A DNA stretch of 64,000 nucleotides, from positions 15,311 to 79,310 of the forward strand of contig CAYNFM010000004.1 of NCBI GenBank assembly GCA_964396415.1, written 5' to 3'. Of this stretch, positions 43,827 through 52,060 are shown one piece after another. How positions within the stretch are numbered: position 1 is the first letter of the stretch; each line of letters begins with the position of its first letter. The stretch is from UBA1306 sp964396415 (GTDB lineage: Bacteria > Spirochaetota > Spirochaetia > Treponematales > Rectinemataceae). The translations under genes and the position numbers were made by a program. Below the pieces are notes generated by a model, which saw only the letters and a list, made by a program, of their open reading frames with translations, did not search any database and had not been told where the DNA came from.

Positions 43827-44739
43827 ACTCGGCCTTCGCGCGTATTCTCGTCGCCTCCCTCGCTTCCCGTCGCAGCGAGAGCAGGGTCGAGCCCAGCACC
43901 GCCGCTATGATGCAACCCCCTCCCGCGAAGGCGTCGGGCCCGGGAGCCTCCCTCGTCGCCAGGAAGACCCAGACCGGGTTGAATACCGGCTCGAGGACGC
44001 CGATGAGGCTCGCGTCCATGGCCGTGACGCGCTTGATGCCGACGGAGAAGAGTACCGAGGCCAGGCCGATCTGCAGGACGCCGAGCGCCGCGATCGCCGC
44101 GATGGATCGCGCGTCGATCCGCGGCGCCGGCAGGAAGAGGCAGATCGCGAGGGAGATGGCCGCGGCGAGGACGTGCGAGAGGAGGGCCGACTCGACGGGC
44201 GAGCCGTTCTTCTGCATCCTCATGAAGATAGTATAAAGGGCGAAGGTGAGGCCCGCCGTCGCGGCCGCCGCGTCGCCCAGGAGTCCGTCCCCGCCCGATC
44301 CCCCGCCGGCGGCGGGAGCGCCCGCGAAGAAGAGGCCCATCCCGAAGGCGACGAAGGCGAGGGCGACCCACTGCTCCGGCTTCGGCCTCTCCTTGAGGGC
44401 GAAGGAGCCGATGATCGCCACGTAGACCGGCTCGCCGTACTGGAGGAGTATCGCGTTGGCCGACGTCGTCGCCTTGTTCGCGTAGACGAAGAGCAGCATC
44501 GTCGCCGCGTTGGCGAGGGCGGCGCAGACCTGTGGCCCGGAGAGCGTGAAGCGGGGCCTCCGGATCCAGGCGAGGATGAAGAGGGCGGCGACGGCGCTGC
44601 GCCCGCAGGCGATCGCGAAGGGATTCCAGTCGAGGAGCTTGATGAACAGCCCCGCCAGGCTCCAGAGGAGGGCGCAGCCGGCCATCGCGGCGACGCCGAG
44701 GCCGCGCGGTCCGCCGAGGAGCGCCTTCGTCCCGCTCAT
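43810..44739 (-). CDS. EamA/DMT family permease
   Basis: About 309 residues from ATG 44739; an ATG at 44766 would add nine residues but coincides with the predicted transcription start. Ten membrane helices in two EamA repeats (GCALLWSLAGLFIKLLDWNP opens repeat 1; MDASLIGVLEPVFNPVWVFL is the signature in repeat 2). Probably exports a small metabolite or amino acid. Same strand as gpmA and the glycosyltransferase, with a promoter of its own. Confidence 0.82.
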   Translation of the reverse strand: MSGTKALLGGPRGLGVAAMAGCALLWSLAGLFIKLLDWNPFAIACGRSAVAALFILAWIRRPRFTLSGPQVCAALANAATMLLFVYANKATTSANAILLQYGEPVYVAIIGSFALKERPKPEQWVALAFVAFGMGLFFAGAPAAGGGSGGDGLLGDAAAATAGLTFALYTIFMRMQKNGSPVESALLSHVLAAAISLAICLFLPAPRIDARSIAAIAALGVLQIGLASVLFSVGIKRVTAMDASLIGVLEPVFNPVWVFLATREAPGPDAFAGGGCIIAAVLGSTLLSLRREAREATRIRAKAESRSDT

Positions 44740-44773
44740 TCGAGCCGTCCCGGCATGATTACGCATGTCGCGG

Positions 44774-44802
44774 ATTATAGCCGCGCGGCGCGGGGCGATA
44801 AA
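44774..44802 (-). promoter_or_regulatory. promoter of the EamA permease gene
   Basis: Perfect -10 TATAAT on the minus strand (complement of 44774-44779), 17-base spacer, weak -35 TTTATC (complement of 44797-44802). The start of transcription would be near 44766, favouring the start codon at 44739. Confidence 0.55.
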
Positions 44803-44806
44803 GGCG

Positions 44807-45553
44807 CTAGCGCGCCTTGGCCTGGCTCGCGACCGCGCGCGCCGCTTCCTCGATCTTCGCCTGGTCGCCGAGATAGTAGTGCCGAAGGGGCTTCAGACCG
44901 TCGTCGAGCTCGTAGACGAGGGGGATTCCCGTCGGGATGTTGAGCTCGACGATATCGGCATCCGAGACCCCGTCCAGGTATTTGACGAGAGCGCGGAGGC
45001 TGTTGCCGTGCGCCGTGATCAGTACCCGCCGGCCATCTCGTATCTCGGGAGCGATGTGGTCGCGCCAGGCCGGCAGGAAGCGGCCGACGGTATCCTTGAG
45101 GCATTCCGTGGCGGGCAGGAGGCCGGCCTCGACTCTGGAGTAGCGACGATCGAGCCTCGGATGCCTGGGATCGTCGTCCCCGAGGGCGGGAGGTCTCACG
45201 TCGTAGCTGCGGCGCCAGGTCTTGACCTGGGCCTCGCCGTACTTCTCGGCCGTTTCGGCCTTGTTGAGGCCCTGGAGGGCGCCGTAATGGCGCTCGTTGA
45301 GGCGCCAGTCGCGCTGTACGGGGATCCACATGAGATCCATCCGGTCGAGGACGAGCCAGAGGGTCCGTATCGCGCGCTTCAGCACCGAAGTGAATGCGAT
45401 ATCGAAGACGAAGCCCTCTTCCCCCAACAGTTTCCCCGCCGCTTCCGCTTCCTGTCTTCCTTGCTCGGACAGGTCCACGTCGGTCCAGCCGGTAAAGAGG
45501 TTCTCCTTGTTCCAAACGCTCTCGCCGTGCCGCAAGAGGACTAACCGCTTCAT
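44807..45553 (-). CDS. gpmA: 2,3-bisphosphoglycerate-dependent phosphoglycerate mutase
   Basis: 248 residues. RHGESVWN near the start carries the phosphorylated His; LNERHYGALQGLNKAETAEKYG and LITAHGNSLRALVKYL (second catalytic His) are the other dPGM blocks. It interconverts 3- and 2-phosphoglycerate in glycolysis and gluconeogenesis. The start was set at the ATG giving MKRLVLLRHGE; it overlaps the glycosyltransferase stop by ATGA. Confidence 0.95.
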   Translation of the reverse strand: MKRLVLLRHGESVWNKENLFTGWTDVDLSEQGRQEAEAAGKLLGEEGFVFDIAFTSVLKRAIRTLWLVLDRMDLMWIPVQRDWRLNERHYGALQGLNKAETAEKYGEAQVKTWRRSYDVRPPALGDDDPRHPRLDRRYSRVEAGLLPATECLKDTVGRFLPAWRDHIAPEIRDGRRVLITAHGNSLRALVKYLDGVSDADIVELNIPTGIPLVYELDDGLKPLRHYYLGDQAKIEEAARAVASQAKAR

Positions 45554-46323
45554 GTCCCGCCTCCTATTCCCGTTCGATCGGAAATATACTGACGGATGCG
45601 ACGCGGCGCGAATACATTCTTCGACGGCGGCTCGGGACGACGGCCGCGGGACCTCCGAAGCCTCAGCCTCCAGGCCATCGCGGCCGCCTCGAGGACGATC
45701 CGGCCGGATATCTTCGAGACGCCGCTCGCGCGGCCGCGAAAGGCGATCGGCGATTCGACGATGCTGAGGCCGCTCTCCCATGCGGCGAAAGTGGCCTCCA
45801 TCTGAAAGGCGTAGCCGCGGGATCGGAGCGAAGGGAGGTCTATCGACTCGAGGGCGGATCGGCGCCAGCACTTGAAGCCGCTCGTCAGGTCTCCTATCCC
45901 GAGTCCGGTGACGGCTCTGGCGTAGAGATTGGCCGCCCGGCTGAAGGCCCGCCTCCAGGGCTGCCAGCGGCGCGCGCGCGCTCCGCGGGCGTAGCGGCTG
46001 CCGATGACGAGGTCGTGCCCCTCGGCCGCGGCGAGGAGGGGGCCTATCGAGGCCGGATCGTGGGAGAGGTCGGCGTCCATCCGGATAGCCGACTCGTACT
46101 CTCCGGCGAGGAAGCGGGCGAAGCCGGCCGCATAGGCCGTTCCGAGGCCCAGCTTGCGCTTTCGGGCGATGAGGGAGAGGCGGCCCTCCGTCGCGGCGAG
46201 GGAGCGCAGGTATTCGCCCGTGCCGTCCGGGGAGGCGTCGTCGACCACGAGGACGCCGCGGTCAATATACGATCCGAAGCGGGCTTTCCCCGACCCAGGC
46301 GGACCGGTTAATATCTCGGCCAT
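45550..46323 (-). CDS. polyprenol-phosphate glycosyltransferase-like (GT2), N-terminus atypical
   Basis: 257 residues. Dolichol-phosphate-mannose-synthase-like blocks are present: VLVVDDASPDGTGEYL, RMDADLSHDP (DxD-type), GSRYARGA, DLTSGFKCWRRSALESI and the late FRGRASGVSKIS. It would transfer a sugar to a polyprenol phosphate at the inner membrane face. The usual first strand with the PTYNE motif before VLVVDD is missing; instead there are 24 residues with no likeness (MAEILTGPPGSGKARF). The ATG lies in CCATGG, sharing bases with the divergent acyltransferase start. It may be truncated at the 5' end by rearrangement or assembly. Confidence 0.7.
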   Translation of the reverse strand: MAEILTGPPGSGKARFGSYIDRGVLVVDDASPDGTGEYLRSLAATEGRLSLIARKRKLGLGTAYAAGFARFLAGEYESAIRMDADLSHDPASIGPLLAAAEGHDLVIGSRYARGARARRWQPWRRAFSRAANLYARAVTGLGIGDLTSGFKCWRRSALESIDLPSLRSRGYAFQMEATFAAWESGLSIVESPIAFRGRASGVSKISGRIVLEAAAMAWRLRLRRSRGRRPEPPSKNVFAPRRIRQYISDRTGIGGGT

Positions 46324-47596
46324 GGACGATCCGCGTTCCGAACGGCTGTACTACCTCGATTGGCTCAGGTTCCTCGTCGTGCTCTCCCTCGCCCCATTCC
46401 ATGCCGCCTTGAGCTTCACGGGCATGGGCGCGGTCTTTGTCTACGATACGCCGGTGCGCGACGCGATCCTCGCCGGGCATGTCCCGGAGGCCGGCCCAGC
46501 CGCCCTCCGTCTCTTCACCGTCTTCTTCGACAACTGGTTCATGCACCTGCTATTCCTCGTTTCCGGCGTCGGAGCAGCCTACTCGCTCCGGAAAAGAGGG
46601 GCCCGCGCCTTCGTCGGGGAGCGCGCGAACCGCCTACTCATCCCGCTCCTGCTCGGGACTCTGCTCGTCGTCTCGGTCCAGTCATGGCTGAGAGCCTTGT
46701 CCTTCGGGACTTTTTCGGGCGGCTTCCTCTCTTTCTACCCGCATTTCTTCAACGGTATCCACGGCTCCGTGACCAGCCCGGGAAACTACGATTGGGGCCA
46801 TCTCTGGTTCCTCGCCTATCTCTTCGTGTTCTCCGTCCTCGCCCTGCCGCTCTTCCTTCGCATGGAAGGCGCAGGTCCCGCCTCGCGCCATCCTTCGGCG
46901 GCCTCGAGGCTCTCGGAGGGCGCGAGCATCCTCGCTCCCGCCCTCTGGATCGCCGTTCTCGAGGCCCTTTTCCGGCCCGGTTGGCCTGGCTACCAGAACC
47001 TCGTCGCCGATTGGGCGAACTTTACCGTCTATCTTTCCTTTTTCGTATTCGGCTATCTGGCCGGAAAGGAGCCGGGACTCCTCGAGGCCGTCGAGCGCGC
47101 GAGGTGGGCGGCCCTCGGCCTCGGTCTCGCGGCCTTCGCGGCCCGGCTCGGGACCTACCGGCTCTTCCGCGTCGGCCCGGGCTACGATCCCGCCAATGTC
47201 GCGGCCCAGGCCCTGCGGGGGCTCGCGGCCTACGGCCTCGTCCTCGCCTTCGTCGGCTTCGGAAGGCGGCGCCTTAACCGAGCCGGGCCCGGCTTCGGCT
47301 GGGCCCGGGATCTCTCCTTTCCCCTGTACGTGCTTCATTTCGCGCCCCTGTGCGCGGCGATATACCTGCTCGACGGGTCGGGCCTTTCGGTGTGGACGCG
47401 TTGGGCGATCGCGGTCGCGGCGTCCTGGGGATTCGTGGGCCTGTTCACGGTGATCTCTCGCTACGTGCCGCCCCTGCGCGACTTCTTCGGGATCCGGAAA
47501 CCGGCGGCCCGAGGGGATCGCGGCCGAGCCGCGGCTATGGCGGCAGCAGTCTCCGGTACACCGCCAGATCGCGAGGGGAAAAGCAGCAGAAGGTGA
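46322..47596 (+). CDS. membrane acyltransferase (acyltransferase 3 family)
   Basis: 424 residues from ATG 46322 (frame open upstream, but MDDPRSERLYYLDWLRFLVV is the family's normal opening). About ten membrane helices; the Arg/His-rich loops SLAPFHAALSF and the LWFLAYLFVF helix are typical of AT3/OpgC-like enzymes. It would acylate a carbohydrate at the membrane. Head-to-head with the glycosyltransferase, and overlapping the macro-domain gene by 62 bases tail-to-tail. Confidence 0.82.
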   Translation: MDDPRSERLYYLDWLRFLVVLSLAPFHAALSFTGMGAVFVYDTPVRDAILAGHVPEAGPAALRLFTVFFDNWFMHLLFLVSGVGAAYSLRKRGARAFVGERANRLLIPLLLGTLLVVSVQSWLRALSFGTFSGGFLSFYPHFFNGIHGSVTSPGNYDWGHLWFLAYLFVFSVLALPLFLRMEGAGPASRHPSAASRLSEGASILAPALWIAVLEALFRPGWPGYQNLVADWANFTVYLSFFVFGYLAGKEPGLLEAVERARWAALGLGLAAFAARLGTYRLFRVGPGYDPANVAAQALRGLAAYGLVLAFVGFGRRRLNRAGPGFGWARDLSFPLYVLHFAPLCAAIYLLDGSGLSVWTRWAIAVAASWGFVGLFTVISRYVPPLRDFFGIRKPAARGDRGRAAAMAAAVSGTPPDREGKSSRR

Positions 47597-48029
47597 CGTC
47601 GATCGGTGGGCTTCCGGCGAGGGACTCGCGGACCGTCTCGACGGCGATTCCCGCGGCCTCTTCGATGGGGTAGCCGTAGACGCCCGTGCTGATGGAGGGG
47701 AAGGCGACGGATCCGAGCCCCTTCTCGCGGGCGATCTCGAGGCATCTTCGGTAGCAGCTCGCGAGAAGCCGGCTTTCGCCGGCGCCTCCGCCCCGCCACA
47801 CGGGGCCGACGGCGTGGATGACGAACTTCGCGGGGAGGGCGTATCCCCGCGTGATCTTGGCCTCCCCCGTGCGGCAGCCGCCGAGGCCGCGGCATTCCGC
47901 CAAAAGCCCCGGCCCCGCCGCGCGGTGGATGGCTCCGTCGACCCCGCCTCCGCCCAGGAGGGATTCGTTCGCCGCGTTGACGATCGCGTCGACGCGCAGG
48001 ACGGTAATATCGGCGAGTATCGCTTTCAT
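47535..48029 (-). CDS. macro-domain protein (ADP-ribose/O-acetyl-ADP-ribose hydrolase-like)
   Basis: 164 residues. VDAIVNAANESLLGGGGVDGAIHRAAGP contains the Asn of NAAN and the catalytic-type Asp of GGVDGAIH; a later loop is SISTGVYGYP. It would bind or deacetylate ADP-ribose derivatives or remove ADP-ribose from proteins. Cytoplasmic. No ADP-ribosyltransferase or sirtuin is adjacent. Confidence 0.9.
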   Translation of the reverse strand: MKAILADITVLRVDAIVNAANESLLGGGGVDGAIHRAAGPGLLAECRGLGGCRTGEAKITRGYALPAKFVIHAVGPVWRGGGAGESRLLASCYRRCLEIAREKGLGSVAFPSISTGVYGYPIEEAAGIAVETVRESLAGSPPIDVTFCCFSPRDLAVYRRLLPP

Positions 48030-48084
48030 GGTCGGGAATCAGTCTACATGCGATATAGGATCCTGAAAAGCTTTCGCGCATCCC

Positions 48085-48123
48085 GCGAAGGCCGGCGCGG
48101 CGATCGACGCGGCCGGCCTTCGC
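48085..48123 (-). terminator. GC-rich hairpin after the Spy-like gene
   Basis: Perfect 12-bp arms GCGAAGGCCGGC / GCCGGCCTTCGC (48085-48096 and 48112-48123), loop 15 bases, no long T tract. It lies just past the stop of the Spy-like gene and before the macro-domain gene, both on the minus strand. Confidence 0.5.
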
Positions 48124-48137
48124 CTAGGCGATCGACC

Positions 48138-48641
48138 CTAGTTCTCCGAAGGAGCCTCGCCTTGCATCGGCGAGCCTTGCATCATCGGTCGATTGAGGTC
48201 GTCGAGGGATCCCATCGGGTGTCGATGCTCGAAGCGGGATCGCATGCGCTCCTTGAGGGCGCTCTCGTATTTCGCGAAATTGTCGTTGCCCATGATGCCT
48301 TTGAGCTGGATCCGCGCGGTCATGAGGGCCTTGTCGATCTCGACCCTGAATTGACCCTTCTTCTCGATGAGGGCGTTGATCGCCTGCGCGTCGGGATTCG
48401 CCGGGAGCAGGGCTTCGGCGATCTGGGCTTGGACCAGCCTGATGTGCGTGAAATCGGCGCGCACGGCCTCTCGAGCGGATTTCTCGATCGTCTGCACCTG
48501 CGCGATCTGGTCGTCCGTCAGTCCGAAGCCTTTCAGCATGCCGTTCACGTTGCGCATCGGGTCTCGGCCTTGGCCCTGGGCCTGCGCGAAAATCGCAGCG
48601 GGGAGAAGAACTGCGACGAGAACAATGAGAGAACGTTTCAT
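48138..48641 (-). CDS. Spy/CpxP-like periplasmic protein
   Basis: 167 residues. Signal peptide MKRSLIVLVAVLLPAAIFAQ with cleavage near FAQA; helical LTDDQIAQVQTIEKSAREAV, then long amphipathic helices. The C-terminal region has RRFEHRHP-like basic residues and Met-rich PMMQGSPMQ. Fits the LTXXQ family of periplasmic chaperone/metal-response proteins. Its upstream region holds two short palindromes that may be regulator sites. No adjacent two-component system. Confidence 0.65.
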   Translation of the reverse strand: MKRSLIVLVAVLLPAAIFAQAQGQGRDPMRNVNGMLKGFGLTDDQIAQVQTIEKSAREAVRADFTHIRLVQAQIAEALLPANPDAQAINALIEKKGQFRVEIDKALMTARIQLKGIMGNDNFAKYESALKERMRSRFEHRHPMGSLDDLNRPMMQGSPMQGEAPSEN

Positions 48642-48662
48642 CCGTAGCCTCCTGATCGTTTC

Positions 48663-48713
48663 TGTATTGAAAATACAACGCTGGGCCGCGGAAGTATCTT
48701 ACATTTGTATGTA
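48663..48713 (-). promoter_or_regulatory. paired short palindromes upstream of the Spy-like gene
   Basis: TGTATT-GAA-AATACA (48663-48677) and TACAT/ATGTA (48700-48713, 4-base centre) lie 22 and 60 bases before the start codon. The region is AT-rich. Possible operator sites; no confident -35/-10 pair. Confidence 0.3.
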
Positions 48714-48773
48714 GAAATCCTTACGAATCCCTTGGGCTCTCGCCCGCCCGCCGCGTGCGGATCGAGGTCGATC

Positions 48774-49841
48774 CTATATCGGCGCCTTCCACAGGACCTG
48801 CGCGGTCACCTCTCCCAAGGTCGCGACGCCCGTCATCTTCATCGCCTTCTTGAGGTCCGCCGCGAGCGTGGCCATCTGAGCGCTCACCGCGTCCTCGCCC
48901 CCGCCCACCGCGGCCCTGACGAGGTCGCGGCCGACGAGGACGGCCTGGGCCCCGAGGGCGAGCATCTTGAGGACGTCGTAGCCCGTCCTCACTCCGCCGT
49001 CGGCGACGATGAAGGCCTTGCCGCCGATGCGCGCGACGATCGAGGGAAGGACCTCGGCCGTGCCGGGCGAATGGTCGAGGACCCGGCCGCCGTGGTTGGA
49101 GACGACGACGACCCTGGCGCCGGCCTGGACCGCCGCCTCCGCGTCCTCTGCGCACATGACGCCCTTGATAACGAAGGGCAGCGAGGTCGACGCGGCCAGC
49201 TCGCGCAGCTCCTCGACCGTCTTCCTGAACACCGGCTGGCCGTGGGCGTTCATCGCGTACGAGCCGTGGCCGTCCACGTCGACGCCGACGGCGGCGCAGC
49301 CCTCCTTCTCGGCCTTTTCCATGAAGGCTTTGATCGCGTCTTGAGAACGGGGCTTTATTATCTGGACGCCCCAGCCGCCCGCTTCCGCGATGGCCTCGAT
49401 GCCGTAGGGCCGCTCGAGCGAGTAGTTGAAGGAGTCGCCCCTCCAGCCCATCGATCCGGCGGCCCTGCATCCTCGGACGACGGCGCGGCAGAACTCGGCC
49501 TCGGTTATGACGGACTCGCCCCCGAAGCTGTTGACTCCCGACACGCTCGCGCCCATGACCGGCATCGCGAGCTCGCGCCCGAGGAAGTCCAGCCGGCAGT
49601 CGGGCTGGAAATCGGGCCCGATGAGGCGGGCGTTGAGTTTGAGCTCCGCGAGGGCCTTGACGTTGTTCGCGAAGGAAGCTCCCGTACCCGGCCCGCCCAT
49701 GCCTATCGGCGAGCCGTAGGAGTGCCCCTGGCAGATCCTCGTATCGAGGCCGTCGCAGATCTTGTAGCCGGCGCAGATGCCCTTGAGCTTGGTCCGCGCC
49801 ACCTCCCTCGCCTCTTCCAACGATATGTTCGCCTCCGACAT
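48774..49841 (-). CDS. FMN-dependent 2-hydroxy-acid oxidase/dehydrogenase family protein
   Basis: 355 residues, a TIM-barrel FMN enzyme. MPVMGASVSGVNSFGG is the FMN-binding opening, VIKGVMCAEDAEAAVQAGA carries the FMN Lys, SNHGGRVLD has the catalytic His and Arg, and VADGGVRTGYDVLKMLALGA with VGRD is the phosphate-binding end. It probably oxidises an L-2-hydroxy acid such as lactate, but an unusual N-terminal extension with several Cys (about 20-40: GICAGYKICDGLDTRICQG) makes the substrate uncertain. Divergent from fumC. Confidence 0.85.
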   Translation of the reverse strand: MSEANISLEEAREVARTKLKGICAGYKICDGLDTRICQGHSYGSPIGMGGPGTGASFANNVKALAELKLNARLIGPDFQPDCRLDFLGRELAMPVMGASVSGVNSFGGESVITEAEFCRAVVRGCRAAGSMGWRGDSFNYSLERPYGIEAIAEAGGWGVQIIKPRSQDAIKAFMEKAEKEGCAAVGVDVDGHGSYAMNAHGQPVFRKTVEELRELAASTSLPFVIKGVMCAEDAEAAVQAGARVVVVSNHGGRVLDHSPGTAEVLPSIVARIGGKAFIVADGGVRTGYDVLKMLALGAQAVLVGRDLVRAAVGGGEDAVSAQMATLAADLKKAMKMTGVATLGEVTAQVLWKAPI

Positions 49842-49952
49842 GATGCAGCCCTCCTTATCGCCCGTCTTCCGTTCCTCGGATACGATTCATAATATACATC
49901 GACTTGCCCCGGCGGCGAGGAGGCCTGTACATTTGTGGAAAGGGGGCGGGGA

Positions 49953-51332
49953 ATGGACTATAGGATCGAGCAGGACAGCATGGGCGGGATTCGGGTCGCC
50001 TCCGACAGGCTCTGGGGCGCCCAGACGCAGCGATCGCTGGAGAATTTCCGCATCGGGCGCGAGCCCATGCCGATCGAGGCGGTACTCGCCATCGTCTCGA
50101 TAAAAAGGGCCTCGGCCCTCGCGAACGGCCGCTTGGGAGCGCTGGCCCAGGACAAGGTCGCCGCCATCGTCGAGGCTTGCGACGCCGTCCTCCGCCGAGA
50201 GCTCGACGGCCATTTCCCCCTATCGGTCTGGCAGACGGGCTCCGGCACGCAAACCAACATGAACGTCAACGAAGTGATAGCCAACTACGCGAGCTCCAGG
50301 GCCGGGGAGCCCCTCGGTTCCAAGAAGCCCCTGCACCCGAACGACGACGTCAACAAGTCCCAGTCGAGCAACGATGTCTTCCCCGCCGCCATGCGGATCT
50401 CCGCCGCCCTCAAGGCCAGGGACGAGCTCCTGCCCGCCGCCCGCTCCCTGCAGGCTTCGCTCGAGGCGAAGGCCGCGGAGTTCCGGGGCATCGTGAAGAC
50501 GGGGCGGACCCATCTCCAGGACGCCGTGCCGATAGGCCTGGGGCAGGAGTTTTCGGGCTATGCGGAACAGCTCCGACTGGGGATAGGCCGGATCGAGACG
50601 GCACTGGAAGGGACGATGTTCCTACCCTTGGGCGGCACGGCCGTAGGCACGGGCCTCAACGCCCCGGCGGGCTTCGACGCCCTGGCCTGCGAGGAGCTCG
50701 CCGTCGCCAGCGGCCTCCCCGTCAAGCCGGCGCCGAACAAGTTCGCCTACATGGCCGCGCACGACGACCTCGTCAACCTCTCGGGATCGCTCAACGCCTT
50801 GGCAGTCGCTCTCGCGAAGATCGCCAACGACCTGAGGCTCATGGGCTCGGGCCCGAGGGCCGGCCTCGGCGAGCTCTTCCTGCCCGAGAACGAGCCCGGC
50901 TCCTCCATCATGCCCGGCAAGGTCAACCCGACCCAGGTCGAGGCGATGACCATGGTTTGCGCCCAGGTCTTCGGCAATCACGCGACCGTCACCTTCGCGG
51001 GGGCCTCGGGCCAGCTCGAGCTCAACGTCTACAAGCCCGTCATCATCTACGACCTTCTGCAGTCCATCGACCTCCTGGCCGGGGCGATGGCGAGCTTCGA
51101 CGAACGCTGCGTGCGCGGCATCAGGGCCAACGAGAGGCGGATGCGAGAGGACCTCGGGCGGAGCCTCATGACGGTGACCGCCCTCAACCCCCGGATCGGC
51201 TACGACGCTGCCGCGAAGATAGCCGCCCTCGCGCACGAGAAGGACCTCACGCTCAGGCAGGCCGCGATCGAGCTGTCCATCCTGAGCGGCGAGGAATTCG
51301 ACGCGCTGGTCAGGCCCGAAGCCATGATCTAG
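49953..51332 (+). CDS. fumC: class II fumarate hydratase
   Basis: 459 residues from ATG 49953, with GGGGCGGGGA just before it. Class II markers: GSGTQTNMNVNEVI, KTGRTHLQDAVPI, SSQSSNDVFPAAM-type block (seen as KSQSSNDVFPAAMRIS) and the active-site signature GSSIMPGKVNPTQ. It interconverts fumarate and malate in the TCA cycle; it needs no Fe-S cluster. Overlaps the next, opposite gene by four bases. Confidence 0.95.
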   Translation: MDYRIEQDSMGGIRVASDRLWGAQTQRSLENFRIGREPMPIEAVLAIVSIKRASALANGRLGALAQDKVAAIVEACDAVLRRELDGHFPLSVWQTGSGTQTNMNVNEVIANYASSRAGEPLGSKKPLHPNDDVNKSQSSNDVFPAAMRISAALKARDELLPAARSLQASLEAKAAEFRGIVKTGRTHLQDAVPIGLGQEFSGYAEQLRLGIGRIETALEGTMFLPLGGTAVGTGLNAPAGFDALACEELAVASGLPVKPAPNKFAYMAAHDDLVNLSGSLNALAVALAKIANDLRLMGSGPRAGLGELFLPENEPGSSIMPGKVNPTQVEAMTMVCAQVFGNHATVTFAGASGQLELNVYKPVIIYDLLQSIDLLAGAMASFDERCVRGIRANERRMREDLGRSLMTVTALNPRIGYDAAAKIAALAHEKDLTLRQAAIELSILSGEEFDALVRPEAMI

Positions 51333-51889
51333 CCGGGGAAGCGCGAGAAGAGGAGCCCGAAACCCCAGTTGCCGAGGAGGACGGCGGCGACCAGCGAAAG
51401 CAGCTCGAGGAGGCCGAAGGACGCCAGCGCGGCCCCGACGAGTCCGACGGAGAGGGAGAGGGCCGCCGCCCCCAGCGAGAGGACGAAGAACAGCGCGCCG
51501 AAGATCATCTTCTTTACGAGGAGCGGAGTGGTCACCTTGTGGAACCGCAGATTGCCGTCGATGAGGCCCGCCGCGAAGGCGAGGAGGACAGAGAAGGGCA
51601 GGAAGGCGGCGAGGACCCGCGTCGCGTCGACGAGGGCCGCCCTGAGCGCGCCTTCGCCGAGGATCGCGAGGACGATGGCCAGAAGGACGATCAAGGGGGC
51701 CAGGCCCTGGGCCAGATGGACGATGATGGGATGGATATGCAAGTCGAGGACGCGCTTGCGCTTCTCGGAAATCCTCTCCTCGTAGGGCTCGAAGGCCTTG
51801 GCGGGGACGCCGCAGGCCGGGCAGAGCTTGCCGACCTTGTCTGCCTCCATGATGTATCCGCAGGCCTTGCATCGAACGTACTGCTTCAT
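51329..51889 (-). CDS. rubredoxin-like zinc/iron ribbon fused to a membrane domain
   Basis: 186 residues. C7-x2-C10 and C23-x2-C26 (MKQYVRCKACGYIMEA...KLCPACGVP) form a rubredoxin-type ribbon. Then HPIIVHLAQGLAPLIVLLAI starts a set of four hydrophobic helices, DUF2231-like, with His residues in the first helix. It may take part in electron transfer at the membrane. The enormous frame upstream is antisense to acn; the start with GAAGGAGAG before it is the ATG at 51889. Confidence 0.7.
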   Translation of the reverse strand: MKQYVRCKACGYIMEADKVGKLCPACGVPAKAFEPYEERISEKRKRVLDLHIHPIIVHLAQGLAPLIVLLAIVLAILGEGALRAALVDATRVLAAFLPFSVLLAFAAGLIDGNLRFHKVTTPLLVKKMIFGALFFVLSLGAAALSLSVGLVGAALASFGLLELLSLVAAVLLGNWGFGLLFSRFPG

Positions 51890-51975
51890 CTCGCTCTCCT
51901 TCCGGCTCGGCCCGAGTCGGGCCGGCTCGTAGCCACGAGTATAGGGCCCTGGCGGGCAGCGGGCAAGGACGAGGC

Positions 51976-52003
51976 TTGACTTCGATGAGGATGGGGTTAT
52001 GCT
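51976..52003 (+). promoter_or_regulatory. promoter of the acn-sdh-suc operon
   Basis: TTGACT (51976-51981) and TATGCT (51998-52003) separated by 16 bases, 57 bases before the acn start. It is the only strong candidate promoter upstream of the eight-gene TCA run. Confidence 0.55.
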
Positions 52004-52060
52004 TAACTGGCCGATAGGGAACCGCGGCCATGGCTCCAGCTCAGAACGGGAGGGATCACC

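Noticed and set aside
46246..46323. P-loop (GPPGSGKA) at the glycosyltransferase N-terminus
   Set aside because: It is not followed by S/T or any NTPase motif and sits in the non-conserved 24 residues; chance likeness.
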